Shown here: positions 16,014 to 24,202 of the stretch, one piece after another
Layout: each line of letters starts with the position of its first letter
How positions within the stretch are numbered: position 1 is the first letter of the stretch
From: Candidatus Rhodoferax bjergmarkensis
GTDB lineage: Bacteria > Pseudomonadota > Gammaproteobacteria > Burkholderiales > Burkholderiaceae_C
Assembly: GCA_016708345.1 (NCBI GenBank)
Contig: JADJFX010000002.1
Span: 124,001-188,000 of the forward strand
Reading direction: 5' to 3'
DNA: 64,000 nt
The notes under the pieces: generated by a model
The model's database searches: none
What the model was told of the DNA's origin: nothing
What the model saw: only the letters and a program-made list of their open reading frames with translations
Position numbers and translations under genes: made by a program

Positions 16014-18170
16014 CTAAACGAACTCAATCCCGGTTTGCTGCAATCCAACCAAACCAATATGCGCCTTGTTAAGGTCCAATTCAGCCACGACCGTCATGAA
16101 ATCAGCTTGGGTGTATTTTGCAAATCGTCCATCCATGTAGCCCACTAAGTTACTGATCATGGAAGCATCGGCTTCAAAGCCGACCACATTTCTGAATGCC
16201 AACGCCGCCAAAGCGTCGTTGCTGTTTGATCCTGCAAGTGAATTGACTAGGCCTAGATCCAGCGCAAACTGACAAATGTCGTGCATGCTTTTGCCGCCAT
16301 CAAAAATGCCGAGGATGGTGCCGACAACTGATGGCGTACCGATCAGACCGGGTGCCAAAAGTCCGATAAATTCAAGCGCTTTTCCACCGTTTTCATTAGA
16401 GCCGAGATCCAAAGCTATTTTTTTATCAGCAAACTGCAAACGTTCAACAGTGATTAGATTGTCTGTGCCATCACTGCCTTTGGTGTCCGTGACAGTAAAG
16501 CCGGTTACAGATTTCGTCACGGTAAAGTTGGCGCGAGGGCCGGTGTAAATCGAAGTGTCGATGCCAGCAAGACCATTCATCGTGTCGTTGCCCGGACCGC
16601 CGGTGAATTTGTCATCACCAGGTCCGCCGGTGTATGTCTCATCAATTAGTTTGCCAATTTTGATGGAGTAGATTCCTTCCGTAAAGGTGGTGGTAAAGCT
16701 GTCTGCTTCGGTCGCTGTGACAAAGTAATCTCCGCTGCTGGGCACGGTGGCTTCAAGCTTGCCACTGCCGGTAAAGTCCTTGGATGCAATAGAGTTGCCG
16801 CTGCTGTCCTTGAGTTGCACTGTGATCTTTCCGCCATCTGTACCAAGACCGTTGGGATGGGTGAAATCCAGATTCACCGGCCCGCCTGCCAGCATTTGCA
16901 CTTTGAAATAATCCACATCGGCGTTGATGCCCATACTACCCCTGAGGATGTGATCCGAAGTCACTGGCGTGACTCCATCTGCCAGCTTGCTGATGGCGGT
17001 GGCAATCGTATTGTTGTCAGCGCCATCGTAGGCTGATCTAGGATCGCTGACAAAGCTGGTTGCGACCGAATAAACACCTTCCGCAAAGGTGGTGGTAAAG
17101 TTATCGGACTCAATGAATGTTACAAAGTAATTACCACTGGTGGGTACAGTGGCTTCGAGCTTACCGCTGCCGTTGAATCCTTTGGAGGTAATTACAGTGC
17201 CGTCACCGTCGGATAACTGCATGATAATTTTGCGGCCCGCAGTTCCAACCCCGCTAGGATGTGTGAAATCCATAGTCAGTTGTCCACCAGCGCTGATTTT
17301 TAATTTGAAATAATCTAAATCACCGTTTTCCCCCATGCTGCCGTAAAGAACATGGTTGGGAGTCAGTGGCGTTACGCCGTCTGCAAGCATGCTGACCGCA
17401 GTCGAAATCGAGTTGTTGTCAGCGCCATCGTAGGCTGAATTGGAATCGCTGACAAAAGGGGTTGCCACCGAATAAATGCCGTCAGCGAAAGTAGTTGTAA
17501 AGTTATCCGCCTCGATAGCTGTTACATAGTATTCGCCAGCACTGGGCACGGTAGCTTCGAGCTTGCCGCTGCCGGTGAATCCCTTGAAGGCGATTACATC
17601 ACCACTGCTGTCAGAGAGTTGAACCTTGATGTTTCGCCCCGCTGTACCGACTCCGTTGGGATGAGTGAAGTCCAGAGCCAACTGCCCACCAGCGCTGATT
17701 TGTACTTTGAAATAATCCACATCGGCGTTGGCACCCATGCTGCCGAAGACAACGTGGTTGGGAGTCAGTGAAATTTTGCCACCTGCGAGCAGACTGATGG
17801 CAGTCGCAACCGAATTATTGTCAGCCCCATCGTAGGCTGAATTGGAATCGCTGACGAAGGTTGTTTCAACCGAATATATTCCGGCGGTAAATGTTGTGGT
17901 GAACTTATCAGCTTCAATAGCAGTAACAAAGTATTCGCCGCCGCTTGGTACTGTGGCCTCGAGCTTGCCGCTGCCGGTGAAATCTTTGTAGGCAATTACA
18001 GTGCCGTCGCTGTCACTGAGTTGCAACTTGATATTTCCACCCGTGGTTCCGACCCCGTTTGGATGGGTGAAATTCATGGTTAGCAGACCACCGGCACTAA
18101 GTTGGATCTTAAAGTAATCCAAATCACCGTTGGCTCCCATGCTGCCTTGGAAAGTGGAGTTGATGGCCAC
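16014..18170 (-). CDS. RTX-type calcium-binding repeat protein, probably type I secreted, possibly 5'-truncated
   Basis: About 718 residues. Four tandem units of 134 residues (last one about 98) start GSM(G)xNxDxDYFK and resemble PPC/bacterial pre-peptidase C-terminal beta domains. Then come RTX nonapeptides (GGPGDDKFTGGPGNDTMNGL near residue 515), a linker and a C-terminal part ending GLVGLQQTGIEFV with a DUF4214-like pattern found in type I secreted proteins. There is no ATG: only GTG 18170 or TTG 18173 is available, a TGA lies four codons upstream, no ribosome binding site is visible and aroC starts 30 bp away in the other direction. The gene may have lost its 5' end. No type I exporter genes are nearby. 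Confidence 0.78.
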   Translation of the reverse strand: MAINSTFQGSMGANGDLDYFKIQLSAGGLLTMNFTHPNGVGTTGGNIKLQLSDSDGTVIAYKDFTGSGKLEATVPSGGEYFVTAIEADKFTTTFTAGIYSVETTFVSDSNSAYDGADNNSVATAISLLAGGKISLTPNHVVFGSMGANADVDYFKVQISAGGQLALDFTHPNGVGTAGRNIKVQLSDSSGDVIAFKGFTGSGKLEATVPSAGEYYVTAIEADNFTTTFADGIYSVATPFVSDSNSAYDGADNNSISTAVSMLADGVTPLTPNHVLYGSMGENGDLDYFKLKISAGGQLTMDFTHPSGVGTAGRKIIMQLSDGDGTVITSKGFNGSGKLEATVPTSGNYFVTFIESDNFTTTFAEGVYSVATSFVSDPRSAYDGADNNTIATAISKLADGVTPVTSDHILRGSMGINADVDYFKVQMLAGGPVNLDFTHPNGLGTDGGKITVQLKDSSGNSIASKDFTGSGKLEATVPSSGDYFVTATEADSFTTTFTEGIYSIKIGKLIDETYTGGPGDDKFTGGPGNDTMNGLAGIDTSIYTGPRANFTVTKSVTGFTVTDTKGSDGTDNLITVERLQFADKKIALDLGSNENGGKALEFIGLLAPGLIGTPSVVGTILGIFDGGKSMHDICQFALDLGLVNSLAGSNSNDALAALAFRNVVGFEADASMISNLVGYMDGRFAKYTQADFMTVVAELDLNKAHIGLVGLQQTGIEFV

Positions 18171-18200
18171 CAAGTTGGCGACTCAGGGATAATCGCCCCC

Positions 18201-19310
18201 ATGAGCGGTAACACTTTTGGAAAATCATTCGCAGTCACCAATTTTGGTGAATCCCACGGTCCGGCCATTGGCTGCGTGATTGACGGCTGTCCGCCGGGTT
18301 TGACGCTGAGTGAGGCTGATATTCAGGGTGATCTGGACCGGCGCCGGCCCGGCACCTCCAAGTTTGTCACCCAGCGCAACGAGCCTGACGCGGTCGAGAT
18401 TTTGTCCGGCGTTTATGAAGGCAAAACCACTGGCACGCCGATTTGCCTGTTGATCAAAAACACCGACCAGCGCAGCAAAGATTACGGCAACATTCTCGAA
18501 ACCTTCCGCCCGGGTCACGCGGACTACACTTATTTTCAAAAATACGGTCTGCGCGACCCGCGTGGAGGAGGGCGTTCCTCGGCGCGCCTGACCGCTCCCA
18601 TGGTGGCAGCCGGGGCGGTGGCCAAAAAGTGGCTGTTTGAGAAATACGGCACCGTGTTCAAGGGCTGCATGACGCAAATTGGCGAGTTGCCGGTTGCCTT
18701 TGAATCCTGGGAGCATGTGCCGCACAACCCGTTTTTCGCCCCGGTGGCCGACGTTTCTGCGCTGGAAACCTACATGGAGGCCCTGCGCAAGGCGCACGAC
18801 TCTTGCGGTGCCCGCATTCGCGTAGTGGCGTCCAATGTGCCGGTGGGCCTGGGCGAGCCGCTGTTTGACAAGATGGATGCCGACATTGCCTACGCCATGA
18901 TGGGCATCAACGCGGTCAAGGGCGTGGAAATTGGCGCGGGATTTGCCAGTGTGGCGCAGCGCGGCACCACCCATGGGGATTCGCTTTCGCCGCAGGGCTT
19001 CAGGTCGAACAACGCCGGTGGTGTGCTGGGCGGCATTACTACCGGCCAGGACCTGGAAGTGTCCATCGCCATCAAACCCACCAGTTCCATCCTGTCGCCG
19101 CGCGAGTCGATTGACGTGAACGGCCAGTCCACCCAAGTGATGACCAAGGGCCGCCACGACCCCTGCGTCGGCATCCGGGCCACGCCGATTGCCGAGGCCA
19201 TGCTGGCGCTGGTGGTGATGGACCATGCCTTGCGGCACCGCGCCCAGTGTGGCGATGTGACGGTGGCGCTTGAGCCCATCAAGGCTTCGGATCAGGCCAG
19301 AAATTTATAA
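18201..19310 (+). CDS. aroC: Chorismate synthase
   Basis: Last step of the shikimate pathway: converts 5-enolpyruvylshikimate-3-phosphate to chorismate with reduced FMN as cofactor. The product of 369 residues starts MSGNTFGKSFAVTNFGESHG and shows the three family signatures: GESHGPAIGCVIDGCPPG, RPGHADYTYFQKYGLRDPRG and RGTTHGDSLSPQGFRSNNAGG. The ATG at 18201 is the family start; the upstream in-frame start at 18102 would run antisense into the RTX gene. It is a single gene here; another shikimate-pathway gene, aroQ, lies 2.5 kb downstream. Confidence 0.98.
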   Translation: MSGNTFGKSFAVTNFGESHGPAIGCVIDGCPPGLTLSEADIQGDLDRRRPGTSKFVTQRNEPDAVEILSGVYEGKTTGTPICLLIKNTDQRSKDYGNILETFRPGHADYTYFQKYGLRDPRGGGRSSARLTAPMVAAGAVAKKWLFEKYGTVFKGCMTQIGELPVAFESWEHVPHNPFFAPVADVSALETYMEALRKAHDSCGARIRVVASNVPVGLGEPLFDKMDADIAYAMMGINAVKGVEIGAGFASVAQRGTTHGDSLSPQGFRSNNAGGVLGGITTGQDLEVSIAIKPTSSILSPRESIDVNGQSTQVMTKGRHDPCVGIRATPIAEAMLALVVMDHALRHRAQCGDVTVALEPIKASDQARNL

Positions 19311-19322
19311 GAAATCTGGCTC

Positions 19323-19372
19323 TTGCGCAGGTATGTATTGCGCTGTTAGCTACTGAAGTTATAGCAATCTTG
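19323..19372. repeat. Dispersed repeat copy between aroC and the AAA gene
   Basis: Contains TTAGCTACTGAAGTTATAGC, the inverted GCTA...TAGC core of the dispersed element, flanked by 'ttgcgcaggtatgtattgcg', which corresponds to the GCGCA arm of other copies. Confidence 0.6.
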
Positions 19373-19379
19373 GATTGAA

Positions 19380-20942
19380 ATGACCCGCAAAAAACTTCCC
19401 ATCGGCATCCAGACCTACCGTGAAATTCGGGAGGATGGCTATTACTACGTCGACAAGAGCGGTTTGGCGGTTCAATTGGCCGAGCAGGGAAAACACTATT
19501 TCCTCTCGCGCCCACGGCGTTTTGGCAAAAGCCTGTTTCTTGACACACTCAAGGAGCTGTTTGAAGGCAACCAGGCTTTGTTCAAAGGGCTGGCCGCAGA
19601 AAACCGCTGGGATTGGAGTGTCAAATACCCGGTGCTGCGCATCAGCTTTGGTGGCGGCGTGCTGGGCTCGGTGGGGGATTTGAACCAGAGCCTGCACCAG
19701 CAACTGACAACACTGGAGAGCCACTACCAGTTGGTGGCCGAGTTTCCAGACATGCGCAGCCGCTTCAAGCGACTCATCACCCGCGTGGCTGATGCCACTG
19801 GCCAGCGCGTGGTCATTTTGGTGGATGAGTACGACAAACCCATCTTGGACCGCATCGAAGACCCGGCTGTTGCACTGCAAATCCGCGAAGTCCTGAAGGA
19901 TTTTTATTCGGTCATCAAGGACGCCGATGCCGACATCAAGTTTGCCTTTTTGACCGGTGTGTCCAAATTCAGCAAGGTCAGCTTGTTTTCGGGGTTGAAC
20001 CATCTCAAGGACATCACCCTGGATACCCGCTACAGCGCCATTTGTGGCTACACAGAAGCGGATGTGGACAGCGTGTTTGCCCCCGAACTTGAAGGGCTGG
20101 ATCGCTCGGAAGTGCGCCGCTGGTACAACGGCTACAACTGGCTGGGAGAATCGGTGTACAACCCGTTTGACCTGTTGCTGTTGTTCGATCAGCGCCAGTT
20201 CCGCCCCTACTGGTTCGAAACCGGCACGCCCACCTTTCTGGTCAAGCTGCTGACCGAGCGCGCCAACTTCATCCCAGAGCTGGGCACCCTAAGAGCCGAT
20301 GGCGAACTGCTCTCTACCTTTGATGTGGACAACATCCCGGTCGAAGCGCTGATGTTTCAGGCTGGTTACCTGACCATTGAGCGGCAGGAAATGCAGGGTG
20401 AAGACACTCTGTACCGCATGCGCTACCCCAACCGGGAGGTGCGCCAAAGCCTGCACAACAGCCTGCTCGACGCTCTGGTGCAAAACCGCCGCGCCCGGCT
20501 GGACAACCGCATCAAACTCTACGAGCTGCTGGCTGCCAACGACTTGCCCGCAATGCAAACCCTGTTCACCGCCTTTTTTGACAGCATCCCCACCGACTGG
20601 TACCGCAGCAACCCGATTGCCAACTACGAAGGCTACTACGCCAGCGTGTTCTACAGCTACTTTGCCGCGCTGGGGCTGGACATCACGGTGGAAGACAGCA
20701 GCAACAAGGGCCGGCTGGACATGGCGGTGCGCTTCCAAAGCTGCATCTATTTGTTTGAGTTCAAAGTGGTGGAGCTGGCACCCCAAGGCAATGCATTGGC
20801 ACAGCTCAAGATCAAAAACTACGCCGCCAAATACTTGGCGCAATACTTGGATGAAGGCCGGTCGATTTACCTGATTGGCGTCGAATTCAGCAAGGATGCC
20901 CGCAACATCGTGGGCTTTGACGTGGAAACGCTTTCCGCCTGA
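19380..20942 (+). CDS. AAA-ATPase-like protein with C-terminal PD-(D/E)XK nuclease domain
   Basis: A 520-residue protein of the AAA_34-like/DUF1703 type (predicted ATPase plus PDDEXK_9 nuclease). The N-terminal KKLPIGIQTYREIREDGYYY and the P-loop variant RPRRFGKSLFLDTLKELF (near residues 44-60), Walker B-like VVILVDEYDKPIL (near 145-157) and FLTGVSKFSKVSLFSGLN are typical. The nuclease core is GRLDMAVRF...YLFEFKVVE near residues 443-462. This family occurs in many copies in some genomes and its function is unknown; defence or DNA-processing roles have been suggested. A truncated relative is present at 30715-30921. It starts right after a dispersed repeat and stands alone. Confidence 0.87.
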   Translation: MTRKKLPIGIQTYREIREDGYYYVDKSGLAVQLAEQGKHYFLSRPRRFGKSLFLDTLKELFEGNQALFKGLAAENRWDWSVKYPVLRISFGGGVLGSVGDLNQSLHQQLTTLESHYQLVAEFPDMRSRFKRLITRVADATGQRVVILVDEYDKPILDRIEDPAVALQIREVLKDFYSVIKDADADIKFAFLTGVSKFSKVSLFSGLNHLKDITLDTRYSAICGYTEADVDSVFAPELEGLDRSEVRRWYNGYNWLGESVYNPFDLLLLFDQRQFRPYWFETGTPTFLVKLLTERANFIPELGTLRADGELLSTFDVDNIPVEALMFQAGYLTIERQEMQGEDTLYRMRYPNREVRQSLHNSLLDALVQNRRARLDNRIKLYELLAANDLPAMQTLFTAFFDSIPTDWYRSNPIANYEGYYASVFYSYFAALGLDITVEDSSNKGRLDMAVRFQSCIYLFEFKVVELAPQGNALAQLKIKNYAAKYLAQYLDEGRSIYLIGVEFSKDARNIVGFDVETLSA

Positions 20943-20978
20943 ACTTCAAGGTCAAATATTTAAGGTCAAATAGGCATC

Positions 20979-21028
20979 TACCGCCCGTGGTACTTGCGCA
21001 ACCAGCTATTTATTTAATAGCAATATGA
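20979..21028. repeat. Dispersed repeat copy
   Basis: On the minus strand reads TTGCTATTAAATAAATAGCT followed by GGTTGCGCAAGTACCACGGG, matching the lolA copy (TTGCTATTTTATTTATAGCT GCTTGCGCA) closely. Directly upstream, 'aaggtcaaata' occurs twice in tandem (20947-20971). Confidence 0.7.
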
Positions 21029-21047
21029 ATAAAATTTGAAGGCATTT

Positions 21048-21650
21048 TCAAGGCTGCAGGCCTTGGCCGTCTTGCCAGCGGAACACCGATTGGGTGCCAA
21101 ACAGGGTGCCATGTGGCTTAAAACCTTGTACGTTAGCCAGCGCAGCGCGGAAATCCTGCGTCACCAGTATGTCGCCGCCCTTGGCCATTTCTTCGCCCAG
21201 TTTGGACGCTGCATTCACCTGGGAGCCCCACACGTCACCCTCTACCCGCAGCACGGTGCCAAACCCCAAGCCAATGCACACCTCAATGCGCTCCTCGGGT
21301 GGCCGGGGCGGGTTCAGCGCCACGGTGGCGGCTACCATGGCGCGCGCACAGGCCAAGGCCTGGGCCGGATCGTCGAACACCGCCAGCAAGGAGTCGCCTT
21401 CTTGTTTGAGGCAGGTGCCGCCGTGCTGCTTGATCAGGGGCGTGAAAAGGGTCTCCGATTCCTGGATCAATTGCAAAAAATGCAGAATTCCAAACGCTTC
21501 GACCAGGCGTGAGAACCCCACCAGATCGGTAAACATCACGGCCTGCTCGCGCCCGAAGTGCGAAAAGATCGCAGCGTCGATGGCAGCGCGGTCGGCACCG
21601 CTCTGACGGCGTGCTGTCAGGTAGTTGTTCAAAACCTCGGTATCCGTCAT
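21048..21650 (-). CDS. Class III adenylate/guanylate cyclase-domain protein
   Basis: A 200-residue cytosolic protein consisting mostly of a class III nucleotide cyclase catalytic domain. MFTDLVGFSRLVEAF (first metal Asp near residue 40), KQEGDSLLAVFDD (second metal Asp and a Lys of the type that reads adenine) and GFGTVLRVEGDVWGSQVNAASKLGEEM are in order. The last motif normally has N-x3-R; here NAASK has Lys in place of the transition-state Arg, which may lower or change activity. No sensor domain or membrane segment is present. The ATG has GGAGA upstream. It is convergent with the AAA gene and divergent from aroQ. Confidence 0.83.
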   Translation of the reverse strand: MTDTEVLNNYLTARRQSGADRAAIDAAIFSHFGREQAVMFTDLVGFSRLVEAFGILHFLQLIQESETLFTPLIKQHGGTCLKQEGDSLLAVFDDPAQALACARAMVAATVALNPPRPPEERIEVCIGLGFGTVLRVEGDVWGSQVNAASKLGEEMAKGGDILVTQDFRAALANVQGFKPHGTLFGTQSVFRWQDGQGLQP

Positions 21651-21807
21651 GTCATGTCTCCGGTGTCAAAGGGCTTGATTTATAGCCGATGGAGCACCCC
21701 GGCGTCCATACCAGTTCTGACCCGGCTCGTGCTCTTGGTGCCGACAACACCGATAATCGGACCCCATGGGCGAGCATTTTCGCCAACTGATAAATGAGAA
21801 AAACCTT

Positions 21808-22272
21808 ATGAAAACCGCCTTGATCCTCAATGGCCCCAACCTCAACCTGCTGGGCACACGCGAGCCTGCCGTCTATGGCTCGCACACCCTGGCGGATGTG
21901 GAAAAACTTTGTGCGCAGGCCTGCGTCACCCACGGCTTTGGGCTGGATTTTCGCCAAAGCAACCACGAAGGTGAGCTGGTGGACTGGCTGCACGAAGCCG
22001 GGCGCAAACAGGCCGCAGGCACGCTGGCGGGCGTCGTTTTGAATGCCGGTGCCTACACGCACACTTCGGTGGCGCTGCATGACGCCATCAAAGGCACCGG
22101 TGTGACGCTGATCGAGCTGCACATCTCCAACGTGTTTGCGCGCGAGGAATTTCGCCACCATTCCTATATTTCGCCCGCCGCCAAGGCTGTGATGTGCGGC
22201 TTTGGCGTGAGCGGTTATGCGCTGGCGATTGCGGGTTTGGCTGGTTTGACACCAATGCAGGCAGGAGTTTGA
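21808..22272 (+). CDS. aroQ: 3-dehydroquinate dehydratase, type II
   Basis: Shikimate pathway: dehydrates 3-dehydroquinate to 3-dehydroshikimate. 154 residues, within the family range. Signatures are LILNGPNLNLLGTREPAVYG (active-site loop with catalytic Tyr), FRQSNHEGELVDWLH, GVVLNAGAYTHTSVALHDA and IELHISNVFAREEFRHHSYIS. The ATG at 21808 is the family start; an upstream in-frame start at 21766 would add unconserved residues. The U32 peptidase gene follows after 2 bp. Confidence 0.97.
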   Translation: MKTALILNGPNLNLLGTREPAVYGSHTLADVEKLCAQACVTHGFGLDFRQSNHEGELVDWLHEAGRKQAAGTLAGVVLNAGAYTHTSVALHDAIKGTGVTLIELHISNVFAREEFRHHSYISPAAKAVMCGFGVSGYALAIAGLAGLTPMQAGV

Positions 22273-22274
22273 AC

Positions 22275-23621
22275 ATGACTTTGAAAGCCCCTGAACTGCT
22301 GGCCCCGGCCGGCTCCCTGATGATGCTGGAAACCGCCATGGCCTTTGGTGCCACCGCGGTCTATGCCGGCCAGCCGCGCTATTCCCTGCGGGTGCGCAAC
22401 AACGATTTTGGCAATATCGAGGTGCTCAAACAGGGCATTGACCGGGCACACGCGCTGGGCAACAAGTTTTTTCTGGTGTCCAACATCTTCCCGCACGACA
22501 ACAAGATCAAGAGCTACGTGCAAAACATGCAGCCGGTGATAGCCCTGAAGCCGGACGCGATGATCATGTCCGACCCCGGCCTGATCATGATGGTGCGCGA
22601 GACCTGGCCCGAGATGGAAATCCACCTCTCGGTGCAGGCCAACACGGTCAATTCCGCGGCAGTGCGCTTTTGGAAAAGCGTGGGCGTGAGCCGGGTGATA
22701 TTGTCGCGTGAACTCTCGCTGGACCAGGTGGCGCAGATTCGCCAGGAGTGCCCGGACACGGAGCTGGAGGTGTTTGTCCACGGCGCGCTGTGTATTGCCT
22801 ACTCGGGCCGCTGCCTGCTGTCGGGCTACTTCAACCACCGCGACGCCAACCAGGGCAGTTGCACCAACTCCTGCCGTTGGGACTACAAAACCCTGCCCGG
22901 TGTGGTCGATGCCTCCGGTGACATTTTGGCCCCGCAAGCCGCCGCTGAGCGCAAGCAGGAGGCCGAGGTCTATGTGATCGAAGAAGGCCAGCGCCCGGGC
23001 AGCTACATGCCGATTGAAGAGGACGAGCATGGCACTTACGTGATGAACTCCAAGGATCTGCGCGCCATTGAGCATGTGCAGCGCCTGGTCGAAATTGGTG
23101 TTGATTCGCTCAAGATCGAGGGCCGCACCAAGAGCCCGTATTACGTGGCACGCACCGTGCAAACCTACGCCCAGGCCATTCGTGACGCCGTGGCCGGGCG
23201 CGAGCTGGACCCGGCCTTGCTGGGGCAGTTGGAGGGGCTGGCCAATCGGGGCTACACCTCCGGCTTTTTCCAGCGCCACACGCCCGAGGCCACCCAAAAC
23301 TACCTGCGCGGTTACTCCGAATCAGGCCGCAGCCTGTATGTGGGTGATGTGGTGGCGTTTGACGAAGCGCGCGGCTTAGCGCAGGTCAACGTCAGAAATC
23401 GTTTTGCAGTGGGCGACCTGCTGGAAATCATCCACCCCGGTGGCAATAACGATGTGCGCTTGACCCGCATGGAAAACGCCCAGGCCCAGCCCATGACGGT
23501 GGCACCGGGCAGCGGCCATACCGTGTGGCTGCCTTTGCCTGCCAGCGCGGTGGGGGCCTTTGTGGCGCGCTACGTGGCCGAATCCGAGCTGCGCGATGCC
23601 ACCGCCCACGTGGCTTCCTGA
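22275..23621 (+). CDS. U32 peptidase family protein, YegQ/TrhP type
   Basis: A 448-residue cytosolic protein. PELLAPAGSLMMLETAMAFG is the N-terminal TIM-barrel start; ELEVFVHGALCIAYSGRCLL is the U32 signature (E-x-F-x2-G-[SA]-[LM]-C-x4-G-x-C), followed by NQGSCTNSCRWDY, giving four cysteines that in this family bind an iron-sulfur cluster. YegQ (TrhP) works in prephenate-dependent 5-hydroxyuridine formation at tRNA U34; the length and C-terminal domain fit it better than the RlhA type. Given aroC and aroQ nearby the prephenate link is tempting, but operon membership is only shown with aroQ (2 bp gap). Confidence 0.85.
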   Translation: MTLKAPELLAPAGSLMMLETAMAFGATAVYAGQPRYSLRVRNNDFGNIEVLKQGIDRAHALGNKFFLVSNIFPHDNKIKSYVQNMQPVIALKPDAMIMSDPGLIMMVRETWPEMEIHLSVQANTVNSAAVRFWKSVGVSRVILSRELSLDQVAQIRQECPDTELEVFVHGALCIAYSGRCLLSGYFNHRDANQGSCTNSCRWDYKTLPGVVDASGDILAPQAAAERKQEAEVYVIEEGQRPGSYMPIEEDEHGTYVMNSKDLRAIEHVQRLVEIGVDSLKIEGRTKSPYYVARTVQTYAQAIRDAVAGRELDPALLGQLEGLANRGYTSGFFQRHTPEATQNYLRGYSESGRSLYVGDVVAFDEARGLAQVNVRNRFAVGDLLEIIHPGGNNDVRLTRMENAQAQPMTVAPGSGHTVWLPLPASAVGAFVARYVAESELRDATAHVAS

Positions 23622-23644
23622 GCGCTTGCGCCAGCGATTTTGTC

Positions 23645-24061
23645 ATGGCTGAAGCGGCCCCGAAGTTGCTGGAAATCAACGAGGCCGAGGTCGAGATCAC
23701 GGCCATCCGTGCGCAAGGGGCGGGCGGTCAAAACGTCAACAAGGTCTCCAGCGCGATTCACCTGCGCTTTGACATCACGGCCTCGTCACTGCCGCAGGAC
23801 GTGAAGGAGCGCCTTCTGGCCCTTCACGACAGCCGCATCACCAAAGACGGAGTGTTGATCCTCAAGGCGCAGCAGTACCGCACCCAGGAAATGAACCGCC
23901 TGGACGCCTATGTGCGCCTGCATGAACTGGTCAACAGCGTGGCGAAGGCGCCCAAAACCCGCCGCGCCACCAAACCAAGTTATGGCTCCAAACAACGTGC
24001 CCGCGTAGCCAAAAGCCAGCGCTCCGAGACCAAGGCCTTGCGCGGGCGGGTGCAGGAGTGA
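23645..24061 (+). CDS. arfB: Alternative ribosome-rescue factor / peptidyl-tRNA hydrolase ArfB
   Basis: Hydrolyses peptidyl-tRNA on stalled ribosomes without a stop codon. The 138-residue protein contains the release-factor GGQ motif in IRAQGAGGQNVNKVSSAIHL (near residues 25-27) and a basic C-terminal tail (KTRRATKPSYGSKQRARVAK) that enters the mRNA channel. The ATG at 23645 is the family start. It lies 23 bp after the U32 gene and probably shares its transcript. The stop codon is the first base of a 103-bp inverted-repeat element. Confidence 0.93.
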   Translation: MAEAAPKLLEINEAEVEITAIRAQGAGGQNVNKVSSAIHLRFDITASSLPQDVKERLLALHDSRITKDGVLILKAQQYRTQEMNRLDAYVRLHELVNSVAKAPKTRRATKPSYGSKQRARVAKSQRSETKALRGRVQE

Positions 24062-24163
24062 TTCCATTTCCATATCAATCCGACATGTTGTTGCTTCGCC
24101 TTGTCGTGCTAGAGCACTGCCTGCGGCTTCGCGCCTAATGTCGCATCGATCTGGAAACGGAAT
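24061..24163. repeat. 103-bp element bounded by 26-bp imperfect inverted repeats
   Basis: The arm at 24061-24086 (starting ATTCCATTTCCATATCAATC) pairs with 24138-24163 with 22 of 26 positions matching. The inner 51 bp include 'cttcgcc' and 'cttcgcgcc' but no open frame. The element fills most of the gap between the convergent arfB and recJ genes; it could be a bidirectional terminator-like structure or a small palindromic repeat. Confidence 0.7.
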
Positions 24164-24202
24164 GAGTGGGTTTTTGGCAGAAAACTGCTTGTTTGCAGCT
24201 TC

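Noticed and set aside
16600..18100. 402-bp direct repeats as a possible recombination array
   Set aside because: They are the coding repeats of the RTX protein domains, diverged at codon level.
18225..19238. 337-residue minus-strand open frame opposite aroC
   Set aside because: Antisense shadow of a well-conserved gene; composition dominated by His, Arg and Gly.
22215..23297. 360-residue minus-strand open frame opposite the U32 peptidase
   Set aside because: Antisense shadow; the plus-strand protein has the complete U32 signature.
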